DNA of 64,000 bases from Flagellimonas amoyensis (GCF_003058265.1 NZ_QBUK01000001.1:124001-188000), one strand, 5' to 3'; shown: positions 42,975-52,161, numbered from the stretch's first letter. The notes: generated by a model from the sequence alone, not told the origin. Translations and numbers: made by a program.

Positions 42975-43868
42975 TTATGAAGCAGCTTTCGCCCGCTTAC
43001 TGGCCAGATAAACACCCACCAAAACCAAGGAAGCGGCCACAATCTTCACCAAGGTAAGATGGTCCTTCCCTGTGATAAGGGCATAGACAATCCCCACCAA
43101 GGGCTGCATATACACAAAGGCCCCAACCGTGGAAGCCTTGAGCTCCGTGAGGGCAAACACATTGAACAAATAGGTCAGAAAGGTGGTGCCAATGACCACA
43201 AATGCGACCGAGGCATAGGCCCAAAGCGGCATGGTGGACCACTCAATCTCCAGAACCTCGGGCAAGGTGATGGGCAGGTTGATGATAACCGCGGCGGTGA
43301 AAAGCCATTTCATCAGCGTGAATGGGTGGTATTTCTCGATCAGGGTTTTGACCACAATAAGGTATGCGCCGTACGATGTGGCGTTCAGCACAAATAAAAA
43401 ATTGCCCAGAGGAATGTTGGGTGCGTCTTGGCGGATTTCAGCTCCAAAAAAGATAAGCCCGATGGCCCCAGCGAAGCCCAAAAAAACACCAAGACCCTTG
43501 TTCAGGGTAATCCGTTCGCTCAACAAAAAAGCGGACATGATCACCACAAAGATGGGGGTCACGGTGGCCAGGACCGCACTGTTGATGGGAGTGGAAAGTT
43601 GCAGTCCCTTAAAAAAGGAGAGCATGTTGATGACCATGCCCAAAATGGAACAGACCAAAATCCGCAACCAATCCTTCTTCTCGATTTTTTCCTTGGGACC
43701 GAATATGGATATGATCCAAAAAAGCAGGGCGGCCCCCGAAACACGCAACATAATGAATCCAAAAGGTTTCACATAGGTGGGCATGACGCCTTTTGCAACG
43801 GTATGGTTGATGCCGTAAATAGTAGCGGCGCAAAAGGCGGCCAGGATGGCCAAGCTTCTTTTGCTCAT
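42975..43868 (-). CDS. EamA/DMT-family transporter
   Basis: The 297-residue protein consists of ten hydrophobic segments in two EamA repeats (residues ~5-140 and ~150-290). The repeat motifs include FIMLRVSGAALLFWII and ALTELKASTVGAFVYMQPLVGIVYALI. Members export or import small metabolites; nothing here shows which. The ATG overlaps the stop of the ArsC-like gene by four bases, suggesting one transcript with it. Confidence 0.92.
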   Translation of the reverse strand: MSKRSLAILAAFCAATIYGINHTVAKGVMPTYVKPFGFIMLRVSGAALLFWIISIFGPKEKIEKKDWLRILVCSILGMVINMLSFFKGLQLSTPINSAVLATVTPIFVVIMSAFLLSERITLNKGLGVFLGFAGAIGLIFFGAEIRQDAPNIPLGNFLFVLNATSYGAYLIVVKTLIEKYHPFTLMKWLFTAAVIINLPITLPEVLEIEWSTMPLWAYASVAFVVIGTTFLTYLFNVFALTELKASTVGAFVYMQPLVGIVYALITGKDHLTLVKIVAASLVLVGVYLASKRAKAAS

Positions 43869-44218
43869 TTGTGCAGGGCCTCTTTTGCGGCCTGGACCAC
43901 TTTTTTGGAGTTTCCGACAAACACTTGTCCATCCACAAGGATCACAGGTCTTTTTAAGAAGGTGTACTGTTCCAGGATCAAATTTTTATAATCACTCTCC
44001 GAGAGTTCCTTTTCGTGCAGTCCCCTTTGGCGGAACAGCATAGCCCTTTTGCTGAAAAGGGACTCATAATCGCCGGAAAGGGAAGCCATTTCTTCCAATT
44101 GTGCCGGGGTAATGGGCTCCGATTTGATCTCTTGCAGTTGGACCCCGTCCAATGGAGCCAATTCTTTTAAGATCCGCTGGCAAGTGGAGCAGGTGCCCAA
44201 ATGGTAAATTTTTTTCAT
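43865..44218 (-). CDS. ArsC/Spx-family thioredoxin-fold protein
   Basis: The product (117 residues from the ATG at 44218) has the ArsC/Spx fold with CSTC (Cys9, Cys12), EIKSEPITPAQLEEMASLSG, SKRAMLFRQRGL and FLKRPVILVDGQVFVG near the C-terminus. I prefer this ATG because it places the first beta strand (KKIYHLGTCSTC) at the N-terminus; the extra 11 residues to 44251 look spurious. It may be an arsenate reductase-like or a redox protein. No ars genes are nearby. Confidence 0.85.
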   Translation of the reverse strand: MKKIYHLGTCSTCQRILKELAPLDGVQLQEIKSEPITPAQLEEMASLSGDYESLFSKRAMLFRQRGLHEKELSESDYKNLILEQYTFLKRPVILVDGQVFVGNSKKVVQAAKEALHK

Positions 44219-44411
44219 GATAAATGGTGCTGTGTTGGCAAAGGAAGGCAAAAATCAATCAAAACACATGAAGAAACTGTAAATTCAACAGCTTTTTGAA
44301 AGGTTGTTCCAATTGTAAAGAAGGAGCGATTTTATGTATTTTTCATAGATCCGTCTCATATTTTAAAACTAGTTTTACTTCAGAAAATAGGTTGTCTTTG
44401 AATATACGGTT

Positions 44412-44879
44412 ATGGAAAAGTTGTTTGATATAGTGCTGAAGAACAGAAAAATCCTGCACGATCATTTGCAGAACACCCCAAAAGAGGATCTTTTCAGGAT
44501 CCCAAAGGGATTCAACAACAATATTTGGTGGAACATAGCCCATGTGGTGGTAACACCGCAATTGTTGCTCTATGGACTTAGCGGACTGGACTTTACCATT
44601 GAAAAGGAATTGATCGACAAGTACCGTAAAGGGACCTTTCCTGAGGGGGAGCCCTCCAAACAAGAGATGGAAAAGATATCGGCCTACCTTTTCAGTACCG
44701 TAAAGCTGATCCAATTGGACTATTCACACGGAAAGTTCAAGACCTTCAAAGAATACATGACGACCCCTAAGATCGGCTTGGCCAGCGCTGAGGATGCCAT
44801 CGCGTTCAATGTGTTCCATGAAGGGCTCCACCTAGGTGCCATCGGGGCATTGAAAAAGGCCCTTGAGTTGGACCGTTAG
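44412..44879 (+). CDS. DinB-superfamily protein
   Basis: This 155-residue four-helix bundle has the segments NIWWNIAHVVVTPQLLLYGLSG and AFNVFHEGLHLGAIGALKKAL, which carry the histidines of the DinB metal site (H in AHV and in EGLHLG). There is no signal peptide, unlike the exported DinB protein at 30125. The function is unknown; some DinB proteins are thiol transferases. The stop shares three bases with that of the convergent DUF3298 gene. Confidence 0.88.
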   Translation: MEKLFDIVLKNRKILHDHLQNTPKEDLFRIPKGFNNNIWWNIAHVVVTPQLLLYGLSGLDFTIEKELIDKYRKGTFPEGEPSKQEMEKISAYLFSTVKLIQLDYSHGKFKTFKEYMTTPKIGLASAEDAIAFNVFHEGLHLGAIGALKKALELDR

Positions 44880-45619
44880 GGTTCTACTTTCAGTTTGAGG
44901 TATTTGTTGGCCTCTGCATAGGGGAGGGTCAGTACAATGGGTCCGTCGGCATACGAAGCCACTTCGTATTGGTTGTAGATGAGCTGGATGCCATCCGGGG
45001 TATAGCCTACATTATAGGGCAGATGAAAAGTGTCCCCTTCAAACATAAAGCCCGTCGCATTGATGTTTTGGCCTTCCGGCACCTTTTCTTGGGCACGGAA
45101 TTGCGCCTCCGCAAATTCTTCAAATCTTCCCATATCATCAAAAAGGTCAGGCGTGTCCAGTTCCACCCCTCTTTTCTTGTCAAAGTTCAAAAAGGAAGTG
45201 GAAGCATAGCCATGGGCCCCACCGGTAAAGGAATAGGAATTGACCGAAACGGTCACCATATTGGCGTCCTCATACACCACGTCCCCAGTTATTTTTGCTT
45301 CCCAGGGCAATTCATCGGGAAATTTGGACTTCAGTTCCTTATAGCTGTTGGTAAACGAGGCGATGGCCTTTTCGGCGGTATCGATATCGCCCTGTCCCTC
45401 ACTAAAGGAAAGAAGACTGATGATCTCTTCATTCAATGACCGGTTGATGGCCGTTGCCACCGATGACCCATCGATTGCTTTGGGCACATTGATCTCCACG
45501 TTGGGGCAGGTGGCACAAGTTTCACCATTGAGCAACAATGGCTCAAAGGTCAATTGCGATTCGCTCTCACAGCCCACAATGAACCATAGGAATAAGACAG
45601 GGGCAAGGATTTTTTTCAT
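44876..45619 (-). CDS. DUF3298/RsiV-like lipoprotein
   Basis: The 247-residue product has a lipoprotein signal (WFIVGC, Cys16), an N-domain similar to DUF4163 (~40-125) and a DUF3298 domain (~130-245). The latter has the hallmark FTGGAHGYASTSFLNFD and YTPDGIQLIYNQYEVASYADGP. RsiV-type relatives bind lysozyme or peptidoglycan in Firmicutes; a sensor or cell-wall role here is inference. It is monocistronic and convergent with DinB. Confidence 0.9.
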   Translation of the reverse strand: MKKILAPVLFLWFIVGCESESQLTFEPLLLNGETCATCPNVEINVPKAIDGSSVATAINRSLNEEIISLLSFSEGQGDIDTAEKAIASFTNSYKELKSKFPDELPWEAKITGDVVYEDANMVTVSVNSYSFTGGAHGYASTSFLNFDKKRGVELDTPDLFDDMGRFEEFAEAQFRAQEKVPEGQNINATGFMFEGDTFHLPYNVGYTPDGIQLIYNQYEVASYADGPIVLTLPYAEANKYLKLKVEP

Positions 45620-45678
45620 AAAAGGGGTTTTTGGGTCTTCAAAAATAAGACTTCATTGATTACTCCGAAAGATAGCGA

Positions 45679-45686
45679 TACATTTG
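45679..45686 (+). promoter_or_regulatory. -7 promoter element TACATTTG for the cystathionine gamma-synthase-like gene
   Basis: This is an exact TAnnTTTG match with a TTG at 45656-45658 (20-base spacer), the canonical Bacteroidota arrangement. It overlaps the in-frame TTG at 45684, which rules out that codon as start. Confidence 0.7.
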
Positions 45687-45704
45687 TATGTAGATTGGAA
45701 GAGG

Positions 45705-46853
45705 ATGAAAAAAGACCTAAAGTTCAACAGTAAGACCATCCACGGAGGACAACATCCCGATAAGGCCTACGGTGCCGTGATGCCTCCCATATACCAAACC
45801 TCCACCTATGCCCAGACCACTCCAGGGGGGCACAAGGGATATGAGTACTCCAGAAGTGCCAACCCGACCAGAACCGCCTTGGAACAAGCCTTGGCCAGCA
45901 TAGAGAATGGGAGCCATGGACTGGCATTTGCCAGCGGATTGGCCGCCATCGATGCTGTTCTCAAGCTATTGGGCCCCGGGGACGAGGTCATTTCCACAAG
46001 CGATTTGTATGGGGGCAGCTACCGACTTTTCAAAAAAGTGTTTGAAAAGTATGGGATTCGTTTCCACTTTGTAGGGATGGACAATATGGAAGCAATAGAG
46101 TCGTACATCAACCCGAACACCAAAATGGTCTGGGTGGAAACTCCTACCAATCCCATGATGAACATTATCGACATCAAGGCAGTTTCCGCGCTTACCCAAA
46201 AGCATGGCCTTCTGTTGGCGGTCGATAATACGTTTGCCACCCCCTATCTGCAACAACCGTTGGATCTTGGGGCCGATATTGTGATGCATTCGGCCACAAA
46301 ATACCTGGGCGGCCACAGTGATGTGGTGGTCGGTGGATTGGTGGTCAAGGACAAATCGCTTGCCGATCGGCTGTATTTTATCCAGAATGCCAGTGGAGCC
46401 GTGTGCGGCCCCATGGACAGTTTTTTGACCCTTCGGGGCATAAAGACATTGCATGTGCGCATGCAACGGCATTGTGAAAACGGGGAGGCCATCGCCAAAT
46501 ATCTACAAGCCCATCCGAAGATTGAAAAGGTCTATTGGCCTGGTTTCGAGACGCATCCCAACCACAAGGTGGCCAAGGCGCAGATGAAGGGTTTTGGAGG
46601 AATGATATCCTTTGTGCCCAAAGGGAATTATGACGATGCCATAAAAATTGTGGAAAAACTGAACCTATTTACCCTTGCTGAATCGCTGGGAGGAGTGGAA
46701 AGTTTGGCGGGACACCCTGCCAGTATGACCCATGCCAGTATCCCCAAGGAAGAGAGGGAGAAAAGCGGGGTGGTCGATGCGCTGATCAGGCTCAGTGTGG
46801 GCATTGAGGACGTGGAAGATCTGAAAGCCGATTTGGAGCAGGCCTTATCATAA
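45705..46853 (+). CDS. cystathionine gamma-synthase/gamma-lyase-family PLP enzyme
   Basis: The 382-residue enzyme has the family layout: FNSKTIHGGQHPD, YSRSANPTRTALE (residues 48-60), cofactor lysine K199 in ATKYLGGHSD, and the C-terminal SLGGVESLAGHPASMTHASIP. It acts on O-activated homoserine or on cystathionine; which direction cannot be told from the sequence. I start it at the ATG at 45705, preceded by GGAAGAGG. No methionine genes are adjacent. Confidence 0.93.
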   Translation: MKKDLKFNSKTIHGGQHPDKAYGAVMPPIYQTSTYAQTTPGGHKGYEYSRSANPTRTALEQALASIENGSHGLAFASGLAAIDAVLKLLGPGDEVISTSDLYGGSYRLFKKVFEKYGIRFHFVGMDNMEAIESYINPNTKMVWVETPTNPMMNIIDIKAVSALTQKHGLLLAVDNTFATPYLQQPLDLGADIVMHSATKYLGGHSDVVVGGLVVKDKSLADRLYFIQNASGAVCGPMDSFLTLRGIKTLHVRMQRHCENGEAIAKYLQAHPKIEKVYWPGFETHPNHKVAKAQMKGFGGMISFVPKGNYDDAIKIVEKLNLFTLAESLGGVESLAGHPASMTHASIPKEEREKSGVVDALIRLSVGIEDVEDLKADLEQALS

Positions 46854-46903
46854 TGTTTTTGAAAAATTTACAGAAAACAGACATTTGAAATATTGAAATA
46901 GTA

Positions 46904-46911
46904 TAATTTTG
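46904..46911 (+). promoter_or_regulatory. -7 promoter element TAATTTTG for gdhA
   Basis: This is an exact TAnnTTTG match with a TTG at 46885-46887 (16-base spacer). The start codon of gdhA is 70 bases downstream, giving a leader of about 60 bases, longer than most in this window. Confidence 0.65.
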
Positions 46912-46981
46912 CCCTCAAATTCATAATTCAATAAAAATAACCCTAAGCTAAGTCGAGGGGACAATTAATCTTAATCCGTTT

Positions 46982-48325
46982 ATGGAAGCAAAAATAAAAG
47001 CATTTATGGATGAGGTCAAGGCCAGGAACGGCCATGAACCTGAATTCATACAAGCGGTACAAGAGGTGGCGGAAACGGTAATACCCTATATTGCCAAGCA
47101 CGACATCTATAATGGAAAGAACATCCTCCTGAGAATGGTCGAGCCAGAACGATTGATCTCGTTCCGTGTGGCATGGGTCGATGACGAAGGAGAGATCCAT
47201 GTGAACCGCGGATACCGCATTCAAATGAACTCGGCCATAGGCCCCTACAAAGGAGGACTCCGATTTCACCCCACAGTAAATGCCAGCGTACTGAAATTCT
47301 TGGCATTTGAACAAGTATTCAAAAACAGTCTTACCACTTTGCCCATGGGCGGAGGAAAGGGAGGTTCCGATTTTGACCCCAAAGGTAAGTCGGACGATGA
47401 GGTAATGCGCTTTTGCCACGCCTTCATGACAGAGCTTTGCCGACACATTGGTCCCAACACGGACGTTCCCGCAGGAGACATCGGGGTGGGTGCCCGCGAG
47501 ATAGGGTTCCTTTTTGGGATGTACAAAAAAATACGCAACGAGTTTACGGGCGTGTTGACCGGTAAGGGACTTTCATGGGGAGGATCGCTGATCCGTCCCG
47601 AAGCGACCGGATATGGTACCGTGTACTTTGCCGATAGCATGCTCAAGACCCAAGGCAAATCTTTTGAAGGCAAGAAAGTAGTGATATCAGGTTCAGGGAA
47701 CGTGGCGCAATATGCTGCTGAAAAAGTCCTTCAGATGGGAGGAAAAGTGTTGACCCTTTCAGATTCAGCTGGGTACATCTACGACAAGGACGGAATAAAC
47801 GAGGAAAAACTCGCCTATGTGATGGATTTGAAGAACAATCGCCGGGGAAGAATCTCGGACTATGTTGCCAAGTATCCTTCGGCAGAATTCCACAAAGGGG
47901 AGACCCCATGGAAAGTGACGTGTGATATTGCATTGCCCTGCGCCACCCAGAACGAGTTGAACGGTGACGATGCCGCCCAATTGATCAAAAACGGCTGTAT
48001 CGCCGTGGCCGAAGGAGCCAATATGCCTTCCACCCCGGAAGCCATCCATGCGTTCCACGATGCCAAGATATTGTTTGCACCGGGTAAGGCCTCCAATGCA
48101 GGAGGTGTGGCCACTTCAGGTCTGGAGATGTCCCAGAACTCACTTAGAATCAGTTGGACGCGTGAAGAGGTGGACCAACGATTGAAAGGGATCATGTCCG
48201 ATATTCACGATGCCTGTATCGAATATGGAAAAGAAGACGGCGGGTACTGCAACTATGTAAAAGGAGCCAATATTGCCGGTTTCGTAAAGGTTGCAGATGC
48301 CATGTTGGCCCAAGGGGTCATTTAG
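46982..48325 (+). CDS. gdhA: glutamate dehydrogenase (NADP-type)
   Basis: The 447-residue enzyme interconverts 2-oxoglutarate plus ammonia and glutamate. It has the substrate lysines K90 (GPYKGGLRFHP), K114 and catalytic K126 (PMGGGKGGSDFDPKGKSD), and the dinucleotide fold VVISGSGNVAQYAAEKVL. Length and motifs place it with the hexameric E. coli-type, NADP-preferring enzymes. A hairpin terminator follows the stop. Confidence 0.96.
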   Translation: MEAKIKAFMDEVKARNGHEPEFIQAVQEVAETVIPYIAKHDIYNGKNILLRMVEPERLISFRVAWVDDEGEIHVNRGYRIQMNSAIGPYKGGLRFHPTVNASVLKFLAFEQVFKNSLTTLPMGGGKGGSDFDPKGKSDDEVMRFCHAFMTELCRHIGPNTDVPAGDIGVGAREIGFLFGMYKKIRNEFTGVLTGKGLSWGGSLIRPEATGYGTVYFADSMLKTQGKSFEGKKVVISGSGNVAQYAAEKVLQMGGKVLTLSDSAGYIYDKDGINEEKLAYVMDLKNNRRGRISDYVAKYPSAEFHKGETPWKVTCDIALPCATQNELNGDDAAQLIKNGCIAVAEGANMPSTPEAIHAFHDAKILFAPGKASNAGGVATSGLEMSQNSLRISWTREEVDQRLKGIMSDIHDACIEYGKEDGGYCNYVKGANIAGFVKVADAMLAQGVI

Positions 48326-48354
48326 GCCCTTTGATCGAAAATAGTTTTTGGTTG

Positions 48355-48408
48355 GCAGTTACCGGAAGGAGTGCTTATTTTTACACTTCTGGTAACTGCT
48401 TCTTTTTT
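48355..48408 (+). terminator. terminator of gdhA, with a recO promoter-like box in its loop
   Basis: A nine-base perfect stem GCAGTTACC/GGTAACTGC (48355-48363 with 48391-48399) is extended by partial pairing and followed by TTCTTTTTT. The loop contains TATTTTTA (48376-48383), one base from the -7 consensus. It lies 38 bases upstream of the recO ATG, so one element may end gdhA and start recO. Confidence 0.7.
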
Positions 48409-48413
48409 GGCCC

Positions 48414-49133
48414 ATGCAAATCACCACAAAGGCAATCGTTCTTTCCTCGTTGAAATATGGAGACACCAGTCTCATTGTCAGGGCATTTACCGAATCCGAT
48501 GGTTTGAAATCCTATTTGCTGAAAGGGGTATTTTCCTCGGGAAAGGGGAAACTGAAGCCTGCCTATTTTCTTCCTTTGATGCAATTGGAAGTAGTGGCCA
48601 GCCATAGGAACAAGGGCACTTTGGAAGGCATCCGGGAAGTCAAGGTGGCGACACCTTACCGTACCCTCCACACGGACATCCTAAAGAACAGTGTGGTGCT
48701 TTTCCTCGCGGAAATGTTGGGAAGCAGCATCCATGAACAAGAGCAGGATCAAGGACTGTTCAACTACTTGGAGCATGCCCTGCTATGGTTGGATGAAAAC
48801 GCCCTTTCGCCCAATTTCCATATCCTCTTTTTATTGAACCTTACCAAATATTTGGGCTTCTACCCGGACACTTTCCTAGAGGAAGCTCCTTTCTTTGACC
48901 TTCAAGAAGGGGAATTTTGCGAATCACCATCACTTAATCCATTGATACAGAGTGAAAATATTGTCAGTTTTAAGAAATTTTTGGGCATGGATTTTGATGC
49001 ACTTCAGACGATACAACTAACGAAGTCCAACAGGCGGGAACTCTTGAAAACGATGATCTTGTATTTTCGGTTGCACGTGCACGGATTCAGAGAGCCAAAA
49101 TCGCTTGCCGTATTAAATGAAGTATTCAACTGA
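48414..49133 (+). CDS. recO: DNA repair protein RecO
   Basis: The 239-residue protein has the RecO N-terminal OB-fold motif TTKAIVLSSLKYGDTSLIVRAFTESDGLKSYLLKGVFS (residues 3-40), followed by the helical C-domain. Flavobacterial RecO lacks the zinc-finger cysteines of some others, and only one or two cysteines are seen here. It mediates RecA loading with RecR in recombinational repair. The stop lies one base before the ATG of the TonB receptor gene. Confidence 0.95.
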   Translation: MQITTKAIVLSSLKYGDTSLIVRAFTESDGLKSYLLKGVFSSGKGKLKPAYFLPLMQLEVVASHRNKGTLEGIREVKVATPYRTLHTDILKNSVVLFLAEMLGSSIHEQEQDQGLFNYLEHALLWLDENALSPNFHILFLLNLTKYLGFYPDTFLEEAPFFDLQEGEFCESPSLNPLIQSENIVSFKKFLGMDFDALQTIQLTKSNRRELLKTMILYFRLHVHGFREPKSLAVLNEVFN

Positions 49134-49134
49134 A

Positions 49135-51555
49135 ATGCAGAACCAAAAATTAGCCCCGACCCTCATATTTTTATTTCTTTCCCTCACATTTTATGCCCAA
49201 CAGATAACCGTTTTGGATGCGGATAGCGGAACACCTGTGGACAATGTGGCGCTCTTCAATAAGGACCAATCCAAGACGACCATCACGAACGCCCGCGGGA
49301 GCGCCGATCTGGGCATTTTTGGCGAGGATGAGAAAATTACCTTTCGGCACATCGGTTACGAGACCTACACGGCCACCAAATCACAGATGGGCAGAAGGGG
49401 CAATCGGGTATACCTTCTCCCAAGGGCCGAAGAGTTACAGGAAGTGGTCATGTCCGTCTCCAAATGGGAGCAGCAGAAAAAGCGGATTCCCCAGAAAGTG
49501 GAGACGCTGGGCGCAAGGGACATTTATTTTACCTCGCCCCAAACCTCTGCCGATCTTTTGCAGAACAGCGGGAAGGTATTTGTGCAAAAAAGCCAATTGG
49601 GCGGGGGAAGCCCGATGATACGGGGTTTTGCAACGAACAGGCTCTTGCTCTCCGTAGATGGGGTCCGGATGAACAATGCCATTTTCAGGGGTGGCAACCT
49701 CCAAAATGTGATATCCATTGACCCGTTTACCATTGCAAAGACTGAGATCACTTTTGGGCCTGGTTCCGTGATCTATGGTAGTGATGCCATTGGTGGGGTC
49801 ATGAACTTCTACACGGAGAGGCCCCGTTTTTCACATACCGACAGTCTTGCCTTTTCGGGCCATGCAAACTATCGCTACGCCACGGCAAACAATGAGAACA
49901 CCGCCCATGTGGATGTTAACTTTGGGCAACGAAAATGGGCCTCCTACACCAGTTTCACCTACAATGATTTTGATGATCTGAAGATGGGAAAGCAAGGCCC
50001 CGATTCCTATCTGCGGAACAATTATGTGGTGCGGCAGAACGGCACCGATGTTTTGGTGGAAAATGATGATCCCAGAAAGCAAGTGACCTCTGGGTACAAT
50101 CAGTTCAATTTTCTCCAGAAGTTCGCCTACAGGCCCAACACTTCGTGGAACTATGATCTGGGGCTGTACTATTCCGAAACATCTGACTATTCCAGATACG
50201 ATAGGTTGATTCGCCCCACCGGCGATGGTTTGGGACTTCGCTCCGCAGAATGGTACTACGGTCCCCAAAAATGGTTCATGGGGAACTTTCAGGTCACGCA
50301 AAAGGGAAAGAACAAGTTTTATGACGGGGTCAAGTTGACCACGGCCTATCAATTTTTTGAAGAGAGCCGCCATGATCGTGGATTTGAAGATGTGGAGCTG
50401 TATTCCACAAGGGAAAAAGTGGACGCCATTTCCGTGAATTTGGATTTTGAGAACAAGAAAATGGGCAACCTGAATCTTTTTTATGGAGCAGAATATATTT
50501 TCAACAAGGTCCATTCGGAAGGGAGTGTGAAAGATATTGTGACGGATGAGAGCGAACTGACCGCCTCCCGATATCCCGACGGGGCCACATGGCAGACCTT
50601 TGCCGGATATATCAATGGTGAATATCAAGTGAAGCCCAACCTTACCGTGCTGTCGGGAATACGGTACAGCCAGGTTTGGGTGGATGCCCGTTTTGAAAAC
50701 ACCTTTTATCCTTTTCCGTTTGAAGAGGCCGATATTGTGACCGGGGCACTCACGGGCAGTTTGGGGGTCAGTTGGTTCCCATGGTCCGATTTCCAGCTCA
50801 CTTTGAACGGTTCCACAGGGTTTAGGGCCCCCAATATTGACGATATCGGGAAGATTTTTGACTCGGAACCCGGTTCCGTGGTGGTGCCCAACCCAGACCT
50901 GGAACCCGAATATGCCTATAACGGGGAACTGGGCATCAAGAAGAATTTTGGGGATGTTGTAGTGTTCAAAGCGGCTGCGTACTACACCTATTTAGTGGAT
51001 GCTTTGGTCCGAAGGGACTTTACCTTCAATGGGCAACGCGAGATTGAATACAATGGTGAACAGAGTAATGTGCAAGCCATCCAAAATGCGGCCAAGGCCT
51101 ATGTGTATGGCTTTGAGTTTGGGTTGGAAGCCTACTTTGATGAACATTGGTCGCTGTTGTCCAACCTCACCCTTACGGAAGGCACGGAAGAAGATGACAG
51201 CGGGACGGATACTTCTGCCCGACATGCCGCCCCTACGTTTGGTGACGTGCACCTGATCTGGCAGAGCCAAAAACTAAAGGCGGATGTGTTCGTGAATTAC
51301 AATGGGGAAATCAGCAACGATGAGCTCACGCTATCGGAACGCAGCAAGGATTATATGTATGCCAGTGACCGCAACGGAAACCCGTATTCCCCATCGTGGT
51401 ACACCTTGAATTTGAGGTCGCAATACCAGATTTCCAATGCGCTCAAGGCCACCATGGCCTTGGAAAACATGACCAACCAGCGCTACAGGACCTATTCGTC
51501 GGGTATAGTGGCACCCGGGACCAATCTAATTTTGGGAGTGGGTTATGTGTTTTAA
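49135..51555 (+). CDS. TonB-dependent receptor (outer membrane)
   Basis: The 806-residue receptor has a signal peptide (to ~residue 22), a carboxypeptidase-regulatory-like domain (~23-100), a plug (~110-225, with PMIRGFATNRLLLSVDGVRMNNAIFRGG and FGPGSVIYGSDAIGGVMNF) and a 22-strand barrel. It ends in a terminal aromatic strand (NLILGVGYVF). The plug resembles hemin/hemoglobin-type receptors, but the ligand is not established. I chose the ATG at 49135, one base after recO, rather than the overlapping upstream codon. Confidence 0.94.
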   Translation: MQNQKLAPTLIFLFLSLTFYAQQITVLDADSGTPVDNVALFNKDQSKTTITNARGSADLGIFGEDEKITFRHIGYETYTATKSQMGRRGNRVYLLPRAEELQEVVMSVSKWEQQKKRIPQKVETLGARDIYFTSPQTSADLLQNSGKVFVQKSQLGGGSPMIRGFATNRLLLSVDGVRMNNAIFRGGNLQNVISIDPFTIAKTEITFGPGSVIYGSDAIGGVMNFYTERPRFSHTDSLAFSGHANYRYATANNENTAHVDVNFGQRKWASYTSFTYNDFDDLKMGKQGPDSYLRNNYVVRQNGTDVLVENDDPRKQVTSGYNQFNFLQKFAYRPNTSWNYDLGLYYSETSDYSRYDRLIRPTGDGLGLRSAEWYYGPQKWFMGNFQVTQKGKNKFYDGVKLTTAYQFFEESRHDRGFEDVELYSTREKVDAISVNLDFENKKMGNLNLFYGAEYIFNKVHSEGSVKDIVTDESELTASRYPDGATWQTFAGYINGEYQVKPNLTVLSGIRYSQVWVDARFENTFYPFPFEEADIVTGALTGSLGVSWFPWSDFQLTLNGSTGFRAPNIDDIGKIFDSEPGSVVVPNPDLEPEYAYNGELGIKKNFGDVVVFKAAAYYTYLVDALVRRDFTFNGQREIEYNGEQSNVQAIQNAAKAYVYGFEFGLEAYFDEHWSLLSNLTLTEGTEEDDSGTDTSARHAAPTFGDVHLIWQSQKLKADVFVNYNGEISNDELTLSERSKDYMYASDRNGNPYSPSWYTLNLRSQYQISNALKATMALENMTNQRYRTYSSGIVAPGTNLILGVGYVF

Positions 51556-51562
51556 AAGATAA

Positions 51563-51709
51563 TAAGGCTGTTTTAAAAAGTGATTAAATTGTCTTTTTGA
51601 GCTGTCACCCTGAGCGCAATCGAAGGGACAAGCGAAAAATCTCTATCAGATAGTTGAATCTTAAAAGATTCTTCATTTCATTCAGAATGACACTTTTTTA
51701 GACAGTCTT
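51563..51709. repeat. MITE-like repeat with terminal inverted repeats and a nested palindrome
   Basis: AAGGCTGTTTTAAAAAGTG (51563-51581) and CACTTTTTTAGACAGTCTT (51691-51709) are imperfect inverted ends. Inside lies the pair TGTCACCCTGA (51603) and TCAGAATGACA (51682-51692), with TGAGCGCAATCGAAGGG next to the left arm. This sequence type is common in Bacteroidota intergenic regions. A related core occurs at 33666-33684. It probably also terminates the TonB receptor transcript. Confidence 0.65.
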
Positions 51710-51728
51710 CGTTTGATACTAATGGCCC

Positions 51729-52010
51729 CTACAAGCTATCAAGGGCCTTTTTAGTGGCCTCTTTCACCTCTTTGCCGGCTTTTTCAAGACTGTCCAGTGC
51801 TTTTTCGCCTATTTCCTTGGCATCCTCGCCCACTTCTTTTGCCGTGTCTATGGCATCGTTGGCGGCCTCTTTCAGGTCCTTGCCGGCTTCTTCCAAGGCT
51901 TCGCTTGCCTCCTCGGAAGCTTCTTTTGCCTTATCGTTGGCATCCTTGCAGGAGGTGAGTACGGACACGGACAATGACAGCGCCATTAGGGCGATATAAA
52001 CTTTTTTCAT
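51729..52010 (-). CDS. lipoprotein with amphipathic Ala/Glu/Lys repeats (LEA/apolipoprotein-like)
   Basis: The 93-residue product has a lipoprotein signal (SVLTSC, Cys21). The rest is almost purely helical and built on A, E, K and D in 7- and 11-residue periods (KEASEEASEALEEAGKDLK, then KEVGEDAKEIGEKALDSLEK). There are no aromatic residues after the lipobox. The pattern is that of late-embryogenesis-abundant or YtxH-like proteins that protect membranes or form coiled coils. No partner gene is adjacent; the role is not known. Confidence 0.82.
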   Translation of the reverse strand: MKKVYIALMALSLSVSVLTSCKDANDKAKEASEEASEALEEAGKDLKEAANDAIDTAKEVGEDAKEIGEKALDSLEKAGKEVKEATKKALDSL

Positions 52011-52153
52011 TTCAATATTGGATTAGTGTTATTGAAAAATCAAGATAACAAAAAATTACCTGAAATAAGGATTGTCCCCATATCATATTTACATTAAGGA
52101 GATTAAGGAAATTCTAATAGGCAATGGTTAGGGCATAATTCCATCTAAATTTA

Positions 52154-52161
52154 TAATTTTG
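52154..52161 (+). promoter_or_regulatory. -7 promoter element TAATTTTG for ileS
   Basis: This is an exact TAnnTTTG match, 32 bases before the ileS ATG. No T-box or other long leader structure is seen between it and the start. Confidence 0.6.

Noticed and set aside
45684..45704. TTG start for the cystathionine gamma-synthase-like gene
   Set aside because: It overlaps the -7 promoter box, so it would not be in the mRNA.
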